From NCBI RefSeq assembly GCF_001698225.1, contig NZ_CP016594.1:1674001-1738000 (forward strand): a stretch of DNA of 64,000 nucleotides. Direction: 5' to 3'. Below are positions 31,370 through 38,990 of this stretch, piece after piece. Both the position numbers and the translations under genes were made by a program. Each line of letters starts with the position of its first letter. Position 1 is the stretch's first letter. Below the pieces are notes generated by a model. The model was not told the origin of the DNA and did not search any database. It saw only the letters and a program-made list of their open reading frames with translations. This DNA is from Gordonia terrae. GTDB taxonomy: Bacteria > Actinomycetota > Actinomycetes > Mycobacteriales > Mycobacteriaceae.

Positions 31370-32851
31370 TCAGCCCAGCGGCGCGGTTCGCCACCAGTCG
31401 TCCAGGATCTCGCGGCCGGTGTGCCCGGGCCACGTCGTCACCAGGGTGTACTCCGCGTATGGTGAACCGCTGAAATTCGTGACGACCCAGCCGTCCGCCA
31501 CACTGTCCCGGCTCGTCGAAGCCGGCCCGTCCCGCCAGCTGATCTCGTCTCCCGGAAAACCTTTCAGGTCGGCCGTGACAGCGGCACGTGCGGCCGGCGT
31601 CGGCGTGCGCCACACCACGAATCCGACGCTCGCGTCGTCAGTACACGAGATGCCGTCGACGCCGTCGCGGAAGACCGCCGCGCAGGCGGCATCGCGCCAG
31701 CCGGTCCCCTCGGGTGTGTCGGGGAGGAGTTGCGGGAAGGCCGCGGCGATCGGGGCGACGGTCGACGGCCACGGGGGCCGGGTGGTGCGCGCACCGAGGA
31801 GCATCAGCGATCCGACGACGACGGCGACGACCAGCGTCGCGACGAGAAACGGTGCGATCCATCGACGGCGTCGTGGCGACGCCGGCACCGGTGTCGTGGA
31901 CGGCTGCCCCGTCGCCGCGACCGTCCGGTTCCGGTCGGTGCTGATCTCGGTCGGCCGGTCCGGATGACCTGCGGGCTGGAACACGCGTGGGACGTGGTCC
32001 GGGCGGGGCGCGTTCGCGACGATGACCTCGGTCGGAAGTTCGCCGCCGGTGTGCGTGAGATGTAGGGCGAGTTCGGCGGCGCGGACGAATTCCGCGCAGG
32101 TGCGGTATCGGTGATCGGAACCGGCGTCGAGTGCGCGCGCCAGCACGGCGTAGAAGGCCGGCGACACGGCTCCCGACACCCGATGCCGTGCGACCGAGTC
32201 TGTGCCGGTGAGCAATTCGACGAGTGTTCGACCCAGGGAAGCGACATCGTCTGCCGGATGCGGCATCTGGTCACCGTTCGCCGGTGCGGTGAGGCCGAAC
32301 CCGGTGAGCGTGACGACCCCGGGGGTCGCCGCGGCGGAGGCGGCCAGGTCTGCGGACTCGGCGAGCAGGATGTCGGCGGGGGAGACGTTTCCGTGCACCA
32401 GTCCTCGGCGGTGTGCGGCGTCGAGCGCCTCGCCCACGATCGAGACGATGCGCACCGCGAGTTCGTTGTCGATGCCGTCGGGCCGGCGGCGGACGACCAG
32501 TGCGGCGTCGGAAGCAGGCACGGGTGTGACCGCCACCCATGACCGCCCGCCGGCAGAACCATGACCGGCGACGCGTGCGATCGCGGGATGCCGCATCGTG
32601 GAAGCCTTTTCGAGCGCAACGGGGAACCAGCCGCCGAACCCGGGGTCGGCCGAGGTCCCCCGGTCGACAACGGTGAGCAGAACCCGCCCGGCAGGCGAAC
32701 CCGGTGTCGGGGGCTCCCCGGCGCCGCCGTGGCGGACGGTCGCGAGGTAGTCCGTACCGTGCGGGCGCCTGCGGAGCAGGCGGTCGACGCGATGAGGCCC
32801 GACGAGAGTGCCGGGCAGGAGTGGCTCGTCGTGAGCCGGACCGACGGACAC
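31370..32851 (-). CDS. Membrane-anchored kinase-fold protein, probable pseudokinase
   Basis: A 493-aa protein: kinase-like domain (~15-265), linker, one membrane helix (331-352) and an extracellular domain of ~140 residues with three cysteines. The kinase fold is recognisable from DAAHRRGLVHGNVSPADILL and DDVASLGRTLVELLTG. It lacks a Gly loop and the ATP-binding Lys. It has HGN (153-155) for HRD and TGF (183-185) for DFG, so it should be catalytically dead. The layout copies PknB-like receptor kinases. GTG 32851 has GAGGTGAGGG upstream. It is convergent with the soluble kinase-fold gene, 45 bp away. Confidence 0.82.
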   Translation of the reverse strand: MSVGPAHDEPLLPGTLVGPHRVDRLLRRRPHGTDYLATVRHGGAGEPPTPGSPAGRVLLTVVDRGTSADPGFGGWFPVALEKASTMRHPAIARVAGHGSAGGRSWVAVTPVPASDAALVVRRRPDGIDNELAVRIVSIVGEALDAAHRRGLVHGNVSPADILLAESADLAASAAATPGVVTLTGFGLTAPANGDQMPHPADDVASLGRTLVELLTGTDSVARHRVSGAVSPAFYAVLARALDAGSDHRYRTCAEFVRAAELALHLTHTGGELPTEVIVANAPRPDHVPRVFQPAGHPDRPTEISTDRNRTVAATGQPSTTPVPASPRRRRWIAPFLVATLVVAVVVGSLMLLGARTTRPPWPSTVAPIAAAFPQLLPDTPEGTGWRDAACAAVFRDGVDGISCTDDASVGFVVWRTPTPAARAAVTADLKGFPGDEISWRDGPASTSRDSVADGWVVTNFSGSPYAEYTLVTTWPGHTGREILDDWWRTAPLG

Positions 32852-32859
32852 GGCGCCCC

Positions 32860-32874
32860 CTCACCTCAGGTGAG
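32860..32874. promoter_or_regulatory. Palindrome CTCACCT-C-AGGTGAG before the membrane pseudokinase
   Basis: Perfect 7-bp arms lie between a minus-strand TAAAGT -10 (near 32880) and the GTG at 32851, overlapping the ribosome site. It is either an operator or a hairpin that masks the ribosome site. Confidence 0.5.
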
Positions 32875-32939
32875 TCCTGACTTTACCGGTCGGACCATGT
32901 CCGCCCGGGGTGATCAGTCGTCGGTCGTCGCCGCGGAGA

Positions 32940-33245
32940 TCATTCGAAGAGGAGCGGGGCGGAGTTGAACAGCATCACGATGAAGAAGAACAGCAGGAAC
33001 CACGCACCGCCCTGCCACACCTGCCAGCGGCCGTTGCGCTTCCAGACCAGGTACGTGCGGTACAGCATCGCGCTCGCGCCCACGAGAACCACGACGGGGG
33101 AGGCCACGACGAGTACGGTCTGCAGCGAATCCGACGACGCGTGGGCGAGGAACAGCAGGCCGAGTCCGAGGGCGACGGTGATCCCGACGTGGATCAGGAT
33201 CGCGCGAAAGTCGTTGGTGCCGTTCTGCGGAAGCGGTGACGTCAT
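32940..33245 (-). CDS. Small membrane protein
   Basis: A 101-aa protein with three hydrophobic segments (about 15-33, 40-59 and 78-95) and a short polar N-terminus MTSPLPQNGTND. It has a basic loop YRTYLVWKRNGRWQVWQGG, and the last helix is rich in Phe (WFLLFFFIVMLF). No family is recognised. ATG 33245 follows TAACCT by 10 nt on the minus strand, so the leader is only a few bases. It lies upstream of the membrane pseudokinase gene on the same strand but 88 bp away. Confidence 0.7.
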   Translation of the reverse strand: MTSPLPQNGTNDFRAILIHVGITVALGLGLLFLAHASSDSLQTVLVVASPVVVLVGASAMLYRTYLVWKRNGRWQVWQGGAWFLLFFFIVMLFNSAPLLFE

Positions 33246-33446
33246 GGTGTCCACCAGGTTACACGCCGGGCGAATCGTGCAGAAAGCCACCGCGATCAGG
33301 ACTTCGTACTCATTGCCGCGGCCACGACGCCGGGGCAGGATGGAGGGCGGGGCCGAACCGGGCCGCGCGGGGCGACCCGAACGGCCCGCGGCCGAACCCG
33401 AGGACCCCACCCGGGTCTGTCGAGATCAGAGGAGATGAGCCACAAC

Positions 33447-34310
33447 ATGAATGCGATACTCGTCGGCGTGGACGGGTCGGACGCGGCCACGGGAGCAGTG
33501 CGATGGGCCGCCCGGGCCGCCGCGGCCGAAGGTCTCGATCTCAAAGTGGTCGGTGTGTACGACGCCAGCACGAGTGACTACGCCCCCGGCCTCATCATCC
33601 CGCAGGACGTCGTCGACGCCATCCGCCAGGACGCGTCCGACGCCGTCCACGCGGCCGCCGACGCCGCGAAGGAAGTGGCGCCCGGGGTGACGGTCGCCAC
33701 CTCGATCGTCGACGGCGACGCGACCCGGGTCCTGCTCGAGCTGGGCAAGGACGCGGCGATGATCGTGGTCGGCACCCGCCGTCTCGGCAGCGTGAAGGGA
33801 CTGTTCCTGGGTTCGGTGAGCACCAGTGTCGCCGCCCACGCGCACGGCCGGGTCGCGGTGGTGGCCGCCGAGGGCAGTGACGCCGGCCCCGTCGTCGTCG
33901 GTGTCGACGGTTCGCCGGTCAGTGACGCCGCGGTCGCCGAGGCCTTCCGACAGGCGTCGCTGCGGAACGTTCCACTTCGGGCGGTGCACACATGGACCCC
34001 CCTCGACGCGGACGCGCTGCACGGTTACGGCATCGGGGCCGACGAGGTGGCGCGGATGACGCAGGACGCGGTGGAGGTGCTGGCCGAGCGGCTGGCCGGA
34101 TACGCGCAGGACTACCCGGACGTGACGATCGAACGCTCCGTGCTGCCCGAGGACCCGGCGAAGGCCCTGCTCGACGCGGCGGGCGCCGACGCGTCGCTCC
34201 TCGTGGTCGGGAGTCGTGGGCGGGGTGGCTTCCGCGGGCTGCTGCTCGGTTCGACGAGCCAGAAGGTGATGCACCACGCCGAGTGTCCGGTGATGGTGGT
34301 CCGCGCCTGA
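33447..34310 (+). CDS. Tandem universal stress protein (UspA family)
   Basis: A 287-aa cytosolic protein with two Usp domains. Each carries the ATP-binding pattern G-x2-G-x9-G-S/T: GTRRLGSVKGLFLGSVS in the first and GSRGRGGFRGLLLGSTS in the second. Each opens with a VGVDGS strand. Such tandem Usps accumulate in mycobacteria under hypoxia and stress. I favour ATG 33447 (MNAILVGVDGS), which has AGAGGAG 12 nt upstream. ATG 33435 touches that site directly and would leave no spacing. Confidence 0.88.
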   Translation: MNAILVGVDGSDAATGAVRWAARAAAAEGLDLKVVGVYDASTSDYAPGLIIPQDVVDAIRQDASDAVHAAADAAKEVAPGVTVATSIVDGDATRVLLELGKDAAMIVVGTRRLGSVKGLFLGSVSTSVAAHAHGRVAVVAAEGSDAGPVVVGVDGSPVSDAAVAEAFRQASLRNVPLRAVHTWTPLDADALHGYGIGADEVARMTQDAVEVLAERLAGYAQDYPDVTIERSVLPEDPAKALLDAAGADASLLVVGSRGRGGFRGLLLGSTSQKVMHHAECPVMVVRA

Positions 34311-34370
34311 CCGGACGAACGCGGCGCGTCGTTCCCGATCGCGGACCGGGGCCGACGAACCGGCGGCGCT

Positions 34371-34382
34371 TACCATCGACGC
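34371..34382 (+). promoter_or_regulatory. soxR leaderless promoter -10
   Basis: TACCAT (34371-34376), 6 nt, ATG 34383. Confidence 0.55.
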
Positions 34383-34832
34383 ATGACGCTGAAGAAGCTG
34401 GAGCTCTCGGTCGGGGAGCTCGCCCAGCGGGCCGGTATCGCCCCGTCGGCGGTCCGCTTCTACGAGGACCAGGGCCTCATCTTCAGTCGGCGCACCTCGG
34501 GTAACCAGCGCCGTTATCACCGGGCGATGCTGCGGCGCGTGGCCTTCATCCGCGCGTCGCAGGTCGCCGGTATCCCGCTGTCGGTGATCGGTGAGGTGCT
34601 CGCCGAACTCGGCGACCATGAATCCCCGCCCAAGTCGATGTGGGAAGCGGCGTCGAAACGCTGGATGGACGACATCAATCACCGCATCGCGCTGCTCGAG
34701 AACATGCGGGACATGATCGGCTCGTGCGTGGGTTGCGGCTGCCTCTCGCTCGGGGAGTGTCACCTCCTCAACCCCGGCGACGAACTCAACAAACTCGGTC
34801 CGGGGCCGCGCCGACTCCTCACCGATCAGTAG
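34383..34832 (+). CDS. soxR: Redox-sensing MerR-type activator SoxR
   Basis: A 149-aa MerR-family regulator. The N-terminal winged helix begins LSVGELAQRAGIAPSAVRFYEDQGLI. A dimerisation helix follows. The C-terminal cluster C115-x2-C118-x-C120-x5-C126 is the SoxR [2Fe-2S] ligand set. SoxR is switched on when redox-active compounds oxidise the cluster; in actinobacteria it controls a small set of oxidoreductase and exporter genes. No soxS is seen, as usual in this group. The gene has a leaderless promoter. Confidence 0.93.
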   Translation: MTLKKLELSVGELAQRAGIAPSAVRFYEDQGLIFSRRTSGNQRRYHRAMLRRVAFIRASQVAGIPLSVIGEVLAELGDHESPPKSMWEAASKRWMDDINHRIALLENMRDMIGSCVGCGCLSLGECHLLNPGDELNKLGPGPRRLLTDQ

Positions 34833-34890
34833 CGAGCTCGACCACAGCGGGTTCGGCCACTTGCGATTCGGGGCGCACAACTGCCGGCGG

Positions 34891-34902
34891 TACTGTTGCC
34901 CC
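34891..34902 (+). promoter_or_regulatory. Patatin gene leaderless promoter -10
   Basis: TACTGT (34891-34896), 6 nt, ATG 34903. Confidence 0.55.
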
Positions 34903-35961
34903 ATGGCTCGACCGTCGCGCGTGGCGCTGGCTCTGGGAAGTGGAGGCGCTCGCGGTTACGCGCACATCGGGGTGATCGCCGAACTCGAGGCACGCGGATT
35001 CGAGATCGTCACCGTCGCCGGCTCGTCGATGGGTGCGCTCGTCGGCGGCCTCTACTGCGCGGGCAAACTCGACGACTACGTCGACTGGATCTCCGGCCTG
35101 TCGCAGCTCGACGTCGTCCGGTTGCTCGACGTCTCGCTGACCAAGCCGGGTGTCATCGGCGCCGAGCGCATCCTTCTCCGCGTACGAGAGATCCTCGGCG
35201 ACACCGTGATCGAAGATCTCCCCGTCCCGTTCACCGCCGTCGCCACCGACCTGAACGCCGGTCGTGCGGTCTGGTTCCAGCGCGGTGTCCTCGCCGACGC
35301 CCTGCGCGCGTCGATCGCGATCCCGGGGGTCATCAGCCCGCACGAGCACGGTGGCCGGCTGCTCGCCGACGGCGGCATCCTCGATCCACTGCCGGTGGCG
35401 CCCACCTCGACGGTGTCGAGTGACGTGACCATCGGCGTCATCATCGGCTCCGACGGCGGTCCGGAAGCGGGCGCCATCCGCGAGCCGAAAGCCAAGGGAC
35501 TGCTGCGCCGCAACGTGGCGCCGATCCTCGACAACGAGTTCATCCGCGCGGTCCGGGACCGGCTCGGCCACGAGGTGCCCCCGACCGAGCGCGGCGAGCC
35601 GTCGGCGACAGGCGGGGCGGCGACAGACGGGGCGACGACGGGTGGGGCAGCGACCGCCAGCGGCGGTGCCGACATGGTCGACGCGGCGGCCGGGCCGGAC
35701 TCCGTCCCCACCACCGAGCAGGCCGGGTTCGGCGTCGACGAGCCGGCTCGGATGGGACGCGTGGAAGTGCTCAGCCGGTCCCTCGACATCATGCAGGAGG
35801 CCCTGACCCGCTATCAGGTCGCCGGTTATCCGCCCGACGTCCTGATCAGGGTGCCTCGGCGGACGGTTCGCACGCTCGACTTCCACAAGGCCTCCGAGAT
35901 GATCGAACTCGGCCGGACCCTGACGGCGCGAGCCCTCGACGACCTGCCCGAGCTGCCATGA
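34903..35961 (+). CDS. Patatin-like phospholipase
   Basis: A 352-aa patatin-fold serine hydrolase of the RssA/NTE type. The oxyanion loop is GSGGARG (12-18), the nucleophile Ser42 is in GSSMG, and the dyad Asp156 is in ADGG. A Gly/Ala/Thr-rich, probably disordered insert follows the catalytic domain (~230-255), before a C-terminal segment (DIMQEALTRYQVAGYPPDVLIRVP) found in other RssA-like proteins. It probably hydrolyses phospholipid or lysophospholipid. The stop overlaps the MFS gene start (ATGA). ATG 34903 is chosen from the promoter spacing. Confidence 0.9.
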   Translation: MARPSRVALALGSGGARGYAHIGVIAELEARGFEIVTVAGSSMGALVGGLYCAGKLDDYVDWISGLSQLDVVRLLDVSLTKPGVIGAERILLRVREILGDTVIEDLPVPFTAVATDLNAGRAVWFQRGVLADALRASIAIPGVISPHEHGGRLLADGGILDPLPVAPTSTVSSDVTIGVIIGSDGGPEAGAIREPKAKGLLRRNVAPILDNEFIRAVRDRLGHEVPPTERGEPSATGGAATDGATTGGAATASGGADMVDAAAGPDSVPTTEQAGFGVDEPARMGRVEVLSRSLDIMQEALTRYQVAGYPPDVLIRVPRRTVRTLDFHKASEMIELGRTLTARALDDLPELP

Positions 35962-37187
35962 GGCAGATCCCCCGCGGCATCTGGGTCCTGCTGTCGGCGA
36001 ACGTCGTCATCGCACTCGGATACGGCTTCATCGCGCCCGCGTTGCCGACCTTCGCCCGTACCTTCAACGTCTCGTTCACGGCCGCGACCGCGGTCGTGTC
36101 GGCGTTCGCCGTCATGCGGCTCATGTTCGCGCCCGCGACCGGCCGCCTGGTCACGGTCTTCGGCGAGCGGCGCATCTACCTGACCGGCCTGCTGATCGTC
36201 GCGGCGAGCACGCTGGCGTGCGCGTTCGCCCAGACCTACTGGCAGCTGCTCGTCTTCCGCGGCCTCGGCGGAATCGGCTCGACGATGTTCAGCATCTCCG
36301 CGATGGCGCTGCTGATCCGGATGGCGCCGAGCGACATTCGCGGCCGGGTGTCGGGCTTCTTCTCGGCCGGGTTCCTCATCGGCAGCATCACCGGGCCGCT
36401 CATCGGGGCGGCGCTCGTCGGCTTCGGCCTCCGTGTCCCGTTCGTGGTGTACGCGGTTGCGCTGCTGGTCGCGTCGACGGTGGTGGCCACCCAGCTGCGG
36501 GAGGTCATCGCCCCCGATCAGGCCGACGGCCCGGCCGGCGCGCTGATCGGTTTCCGGACCGCCCTGCGCGACAGCGCCTATCGGGCGATCCTCGCCTCGA
36601 ACTTCACCCAGGGCTGGGCGTCCATGGGCGTCCGGGTCGCGGTGGTGCCGTTGTTCATCACCGAGAGTCTCGGTGCCGGAGCGGGAATGGCCGGGATCGT
36701 GCTGGCGATCTACGCCGCGGGCAACGTGCTGGCGATCCTGGTCGCGGGCCGGTTGTCGGACCGGTTCGGGCGGCGGCCCATCATGCTGCCCGGTCTCGTC
36801 ATCACCGTCGTCGCGACCATCGCGCTCGGCTTCTCGCCGAACGTCGGCGTCGCCCTGGCGTTGTCGGTGGTCGCCGGAGTGGGCTCGGGTCTCTTCGCAC
36901 CCACCCATCAGGCGGCCCTCGCCGACGTCCTCGGCAACCGTCAGCAAGGCGGTTCGGCGTTGGCCGCCTACGGCATGTCGTCGGACCTCGGCGCCGTCAC
37001 CGGACCCGTGATTGTGGGGTTCGTGGCCGATCGGGTCGGCTTCGGCCCGGCGTTCGTGCTGACCGGGGTGGTGGCGGCGGTTGCGCTGGTCCTGTGGATC
37101 TTCGCGCGGGAGACCGCGCCGGCGATCGTGGGCGACGGCCCCACGATGACACCGACCGACACGAACCCCCGCGGTGCCGATGAGTGA
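35958..37187 (+). CDS. MFS transporter (drug/metabolite exporter type)
   Basis: A 409-aa, 12-helix major facilitator protein. The motif-A-like loop GRLVTVFGERRIYLTG lies between helices 2 and 3, and GRLSDRFGRRPIM lies in the second half. GFLIGSITGPLIGAALVG resembles the antiporter motif C. These point to a proton-coupled exporter; substrate unknown. ATG 35958 overlaps the patatin stop by 4 bases, so the two are co-translated. It ends 34 nt before the arcA leader ORF. Confidence 0.9.
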   Translation: MRQIPRGIWVLLSANVVIALGYGFIAPALPTFARTFNVSFTAATAVVSAFAVMRLMFAPATGRLVTVFGERRIYLTGLLIVAASTLACAFAQTYWQLLVFRGLGGIGSTMFSISAMALLIRMAPSDIRGRVSGFFSAGFLIGSITGPLIGAALVGFGLRVPFVVYAVALLVASTVVATQLREVIAPDQADGPAGALIGFRTALRDSAYRAILASNFTQGWASMGVRVAVVPLFITESLGAGAGMAGIVLAIYAAGNVLAILVAGRLSDRFGRRPIMLPGLVITVVATIALGFSPNVGVALALSVVAGVGSGLFAPTHQAALADVLGNRQQGGSALAAYGMSSDLGAVTGPVIVGFVADRVGFGPAFVLTGVVAAVALVLWIFARETAPAIVGDGPTMTPTDTNPRGADE

Positions 37188-37209
37188 TGTGCGCGGGCGG
37201 ACGACGAAT

Positions 37210-37221
37210 TACGGTTGAGCG
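37210..37221 (+). promoter_or_regulatory. Leaderless promoter -10 of the arcA leader
   Basis: TACGGT (37210-37215), 6 nt, ATG 37222. Confidence 0.5.
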
Positions 37222-37284
37222 ATGACCGGTGCAGGGCAGTCGGATCACCCGCCTCGGCGGACCGTCGGACGCGTGGGCCGATGA
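37222..37284 (+). CDS. 20-codon leader ORF upstream of arcA
   Basis: ATG 37222 immediately follows a TANNNT-N6 element. The peptide is [20 protein letters not shown], with four Arg codons in the last nine. Its TGA overlaps the arcA ATG (ATGA). arcA degrades arginine, so an Arg-rich leader coupled to it suggests control by arginine supply or charged tRNA-Arg. arcA itself lacks a ribosome site. Expression is inferred. Confidence 0.45.
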   Translation: MTGAGQSDHPPRRTVGRVGR

Positions 37285-38546
37285 CGTCCGGCAACGGTGG
37301 CCGCGCGCCGGGATACGACTACGCGCTCGGGGCCGACTCGGAGGTCGGCGTCCTGCGGGCGGTCATGTTGCACCGTCCCGGCGACGAACTTCGCCGACTC
37401 ACCCCGCGGAACAGCGACCAGCTCCTCTTCGACGGGCTCCCGTGGGTCGGGCGCGCGCAGGAGGAGCACGATGCGTTCGCTGAGGTGCTGCGCGGCCGCG
37501 GAGTCGACGTGTACCTCCTCGGCGACCTGCTCGCCGAGACGATCGCGCACAGCGGTGCGGCCCGAATCCAGGGCATCGCGGCGGCTGTCAGCGCACGCCG
37601 GCTGGGAACGCACCTCGCGGAGGATCTCGCCGCCCACTTGCGGGGTCTGTCGCCGGCCGACCTCGCCTACGTGCTGATGGCCGGGATGACGTTCGACGAG
37701 CTGCCGATCACCCCGTCGGCAGAGCGGTCGTCACTGGTGCGGCGGATGCATCACGGGCCGGAGTTCGCGATCGAGCCCCTGCCCAATCTGCTGTTCACCC
37801 GCGACAGTTCGTTCTGGATCGGTGGACGGTTCGCGATCACCTCGCTCGCGCTGCCCGCACGGGCCCGGGAGACGTCGCTGACCGATCTCATCTACGCCCA
37901 TCACCCGCGGTTCACCGGCGCCCGACGTGCCTACGAGTCGCAGGTGGCGCCGGTCGAGGGTGGCGACGTGCTGCTGCTCGCCGCCGGTGTGGTGGCCGTC
38001 GGGGTCGGCGAACGCACCACGCCTGCCGGGGCAGAAGCGCTGGCGCGCAGCCTGTTCGACGACCATTTGGCGCACACGGTGCTCGCGGTGCCGATCGAAC
38101 AGTCGCGGGCCTTCATGCACCTCGACACCGTCTGCACGATGGTCGACACCGACGCCGTGGTGATGTATCCCAACATCCGCGACACGATGTCCGCGTTCAC
38201 CCTCGTCCACGACGCCGCGACCGATGCGGTCCGGATCACCGGTGAACGGCCCTTCCTCGACGCGGCCGCCGAGGCGATGGGGATCTCCAAGTTGCGTGTC
38301 ATCGACACCGGCCTCGACCCGGTGACCGCCGAACGGGAGCAGTGGGACGACGGCAACAACACCCTCGCCCTCGCCCCCGGGGTGGTGGTGTCCTACAACC
38401 GGAACTCCGAGACCAATCGGCGACTCCGCGATTCCGGCATCGAGGTCATCGAGATCGAGGGTCGCGAGCTGGGCTCGGGCCGCGGCGGGCCGCGGTGCAT
38501 GTCGTGTCCACTCGCACGTGATTCTCGGGAAGGGGGCGCGTCGTGA
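37281..38546 (+). CDS. arcA: Arginine deiminase
   Basis: Cytosolic enzyme converting L-arginine to citrulline and ammonia. The 421-aa protein keeps the arginine deiminase landmarks: [52 protein letters not shown] and the C-terminal GGPRCMSCP with catalytic Cys406. The ATG at 37281 gives the family N-terminus ([21 protein letters not shown]). It overlaps a short leader ORF, and its stop overlaps the GntR gene. M. tuberculosis Rv1001 (arcA) holds the same position before pmt and rsmI. No arcB or arcC is present here. Confidence 0.96.
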   Translation: MTSGNGGRAPGYDYALGADSEVGVLRAVMLHRPGDELRRLTPRNSDQLLFDGLPWVGRAQEEHDAFAEVLRGRGVDVYLLGDLLAETIAHSGAARIQGIAAAVSARRLGTHLAEDLAAHLRGLSPADLAYVLMAGMTFDELPITPSAERSSLVRRMHHGPEFAIEPLPNLLFTRDSSFWIGGRFAITSLALPARARETSLTDLIYAHHPRFTGARRAYESQVAPVEGGDVLLLAAGVVAVGVGERTTPAGAEALARSLFDDHLAHTVLAVPIEQSRAFMHLDTVCTMVDTDAVVMYPNIRDTMSAFTLVHDAATDAVRITGERPFLDAAAEAMGISKLRVIDTGLDPVTAEREQWDDGNNTLALAPGVVVSYNRNSETNRRLRDSGIEVIEIEGRELGSGRGGPRCMSCPLARDSREGGAS

Positions 38547-38959
38547 CCTCGGATTCATCGACCCCCGACGCGGCGAGCGACGCCGCCCCGTCGGCGCTCG
38601 CCGCACTGCGGATCGACGCAGACTCCGATCGGCCGCCCTTCGAGCAGGTGCGGGTCGGCGTCATCGACCTCATCGAATCCGGGCAGTTGCTCACGGGCGA
38701 ACGCCTCCCGACGGTGCGGGCGCTGGCGTCGCGGCTCGGCGTGGCCGCCAACACGGTCGCGCGCAGCTACCGGGAGCTCGAGGCGGCCGGGGTCATCGAG
38801 ACCCGTGGGCGGCAGGGATCGTTCATCAAGGCCGGTCGCCACGATGCGCTCGACGCCGGCTTTGCAGCCGCCACCGAGTACGTCGAAACCGCCCGTGAGC
38901 TGGGCTTCGACGATTCCCTGATCGTTGAGATGCTCAACCGTGTGCTCGGGCGAACTTGA
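38543..38959 (+). CDS. GntR family regulator, YtrA type
   Basis: A 138-aa regulator. The winged helix (residues ~30-95) has the GntR pattern [56 protein letters not shown] short C-terminal helical tail of about 40 residues is typical of the YtrA subgroup, which lacks a full effector domain. GTG 38543 overlaps the arcA stop, so it is co-expressed with arcA. It lies just before a BCCT transporter gene and may control one or both. Confidence 0.88.
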   Translation: MTSDSSTPDAASDAAPSALAALRIDADSDRPPFEQVRVGVIDLIESGQLLTGERLPTVRALASRLGVAANTVARSYRELEAAGVIETRGRQGSFIKAGRHDALDAGFAAATEYVETARELGFDDSLIVEMLNRVLGRT

Positions 38960-38960
38960 A

Positions 38961-38966
38961 TAGATT
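38961..38966 (+). promoter_or_regulatory. Putative -10 of the BCCT transporter gene
   Basis: TAGATT begins 1 nt after the GntR stop and lies 24 nt before ATG 38991. Confidence 0.4.
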
Positions 38967-38990
38967 CATCGAGATTGATTGGCTTGAACG

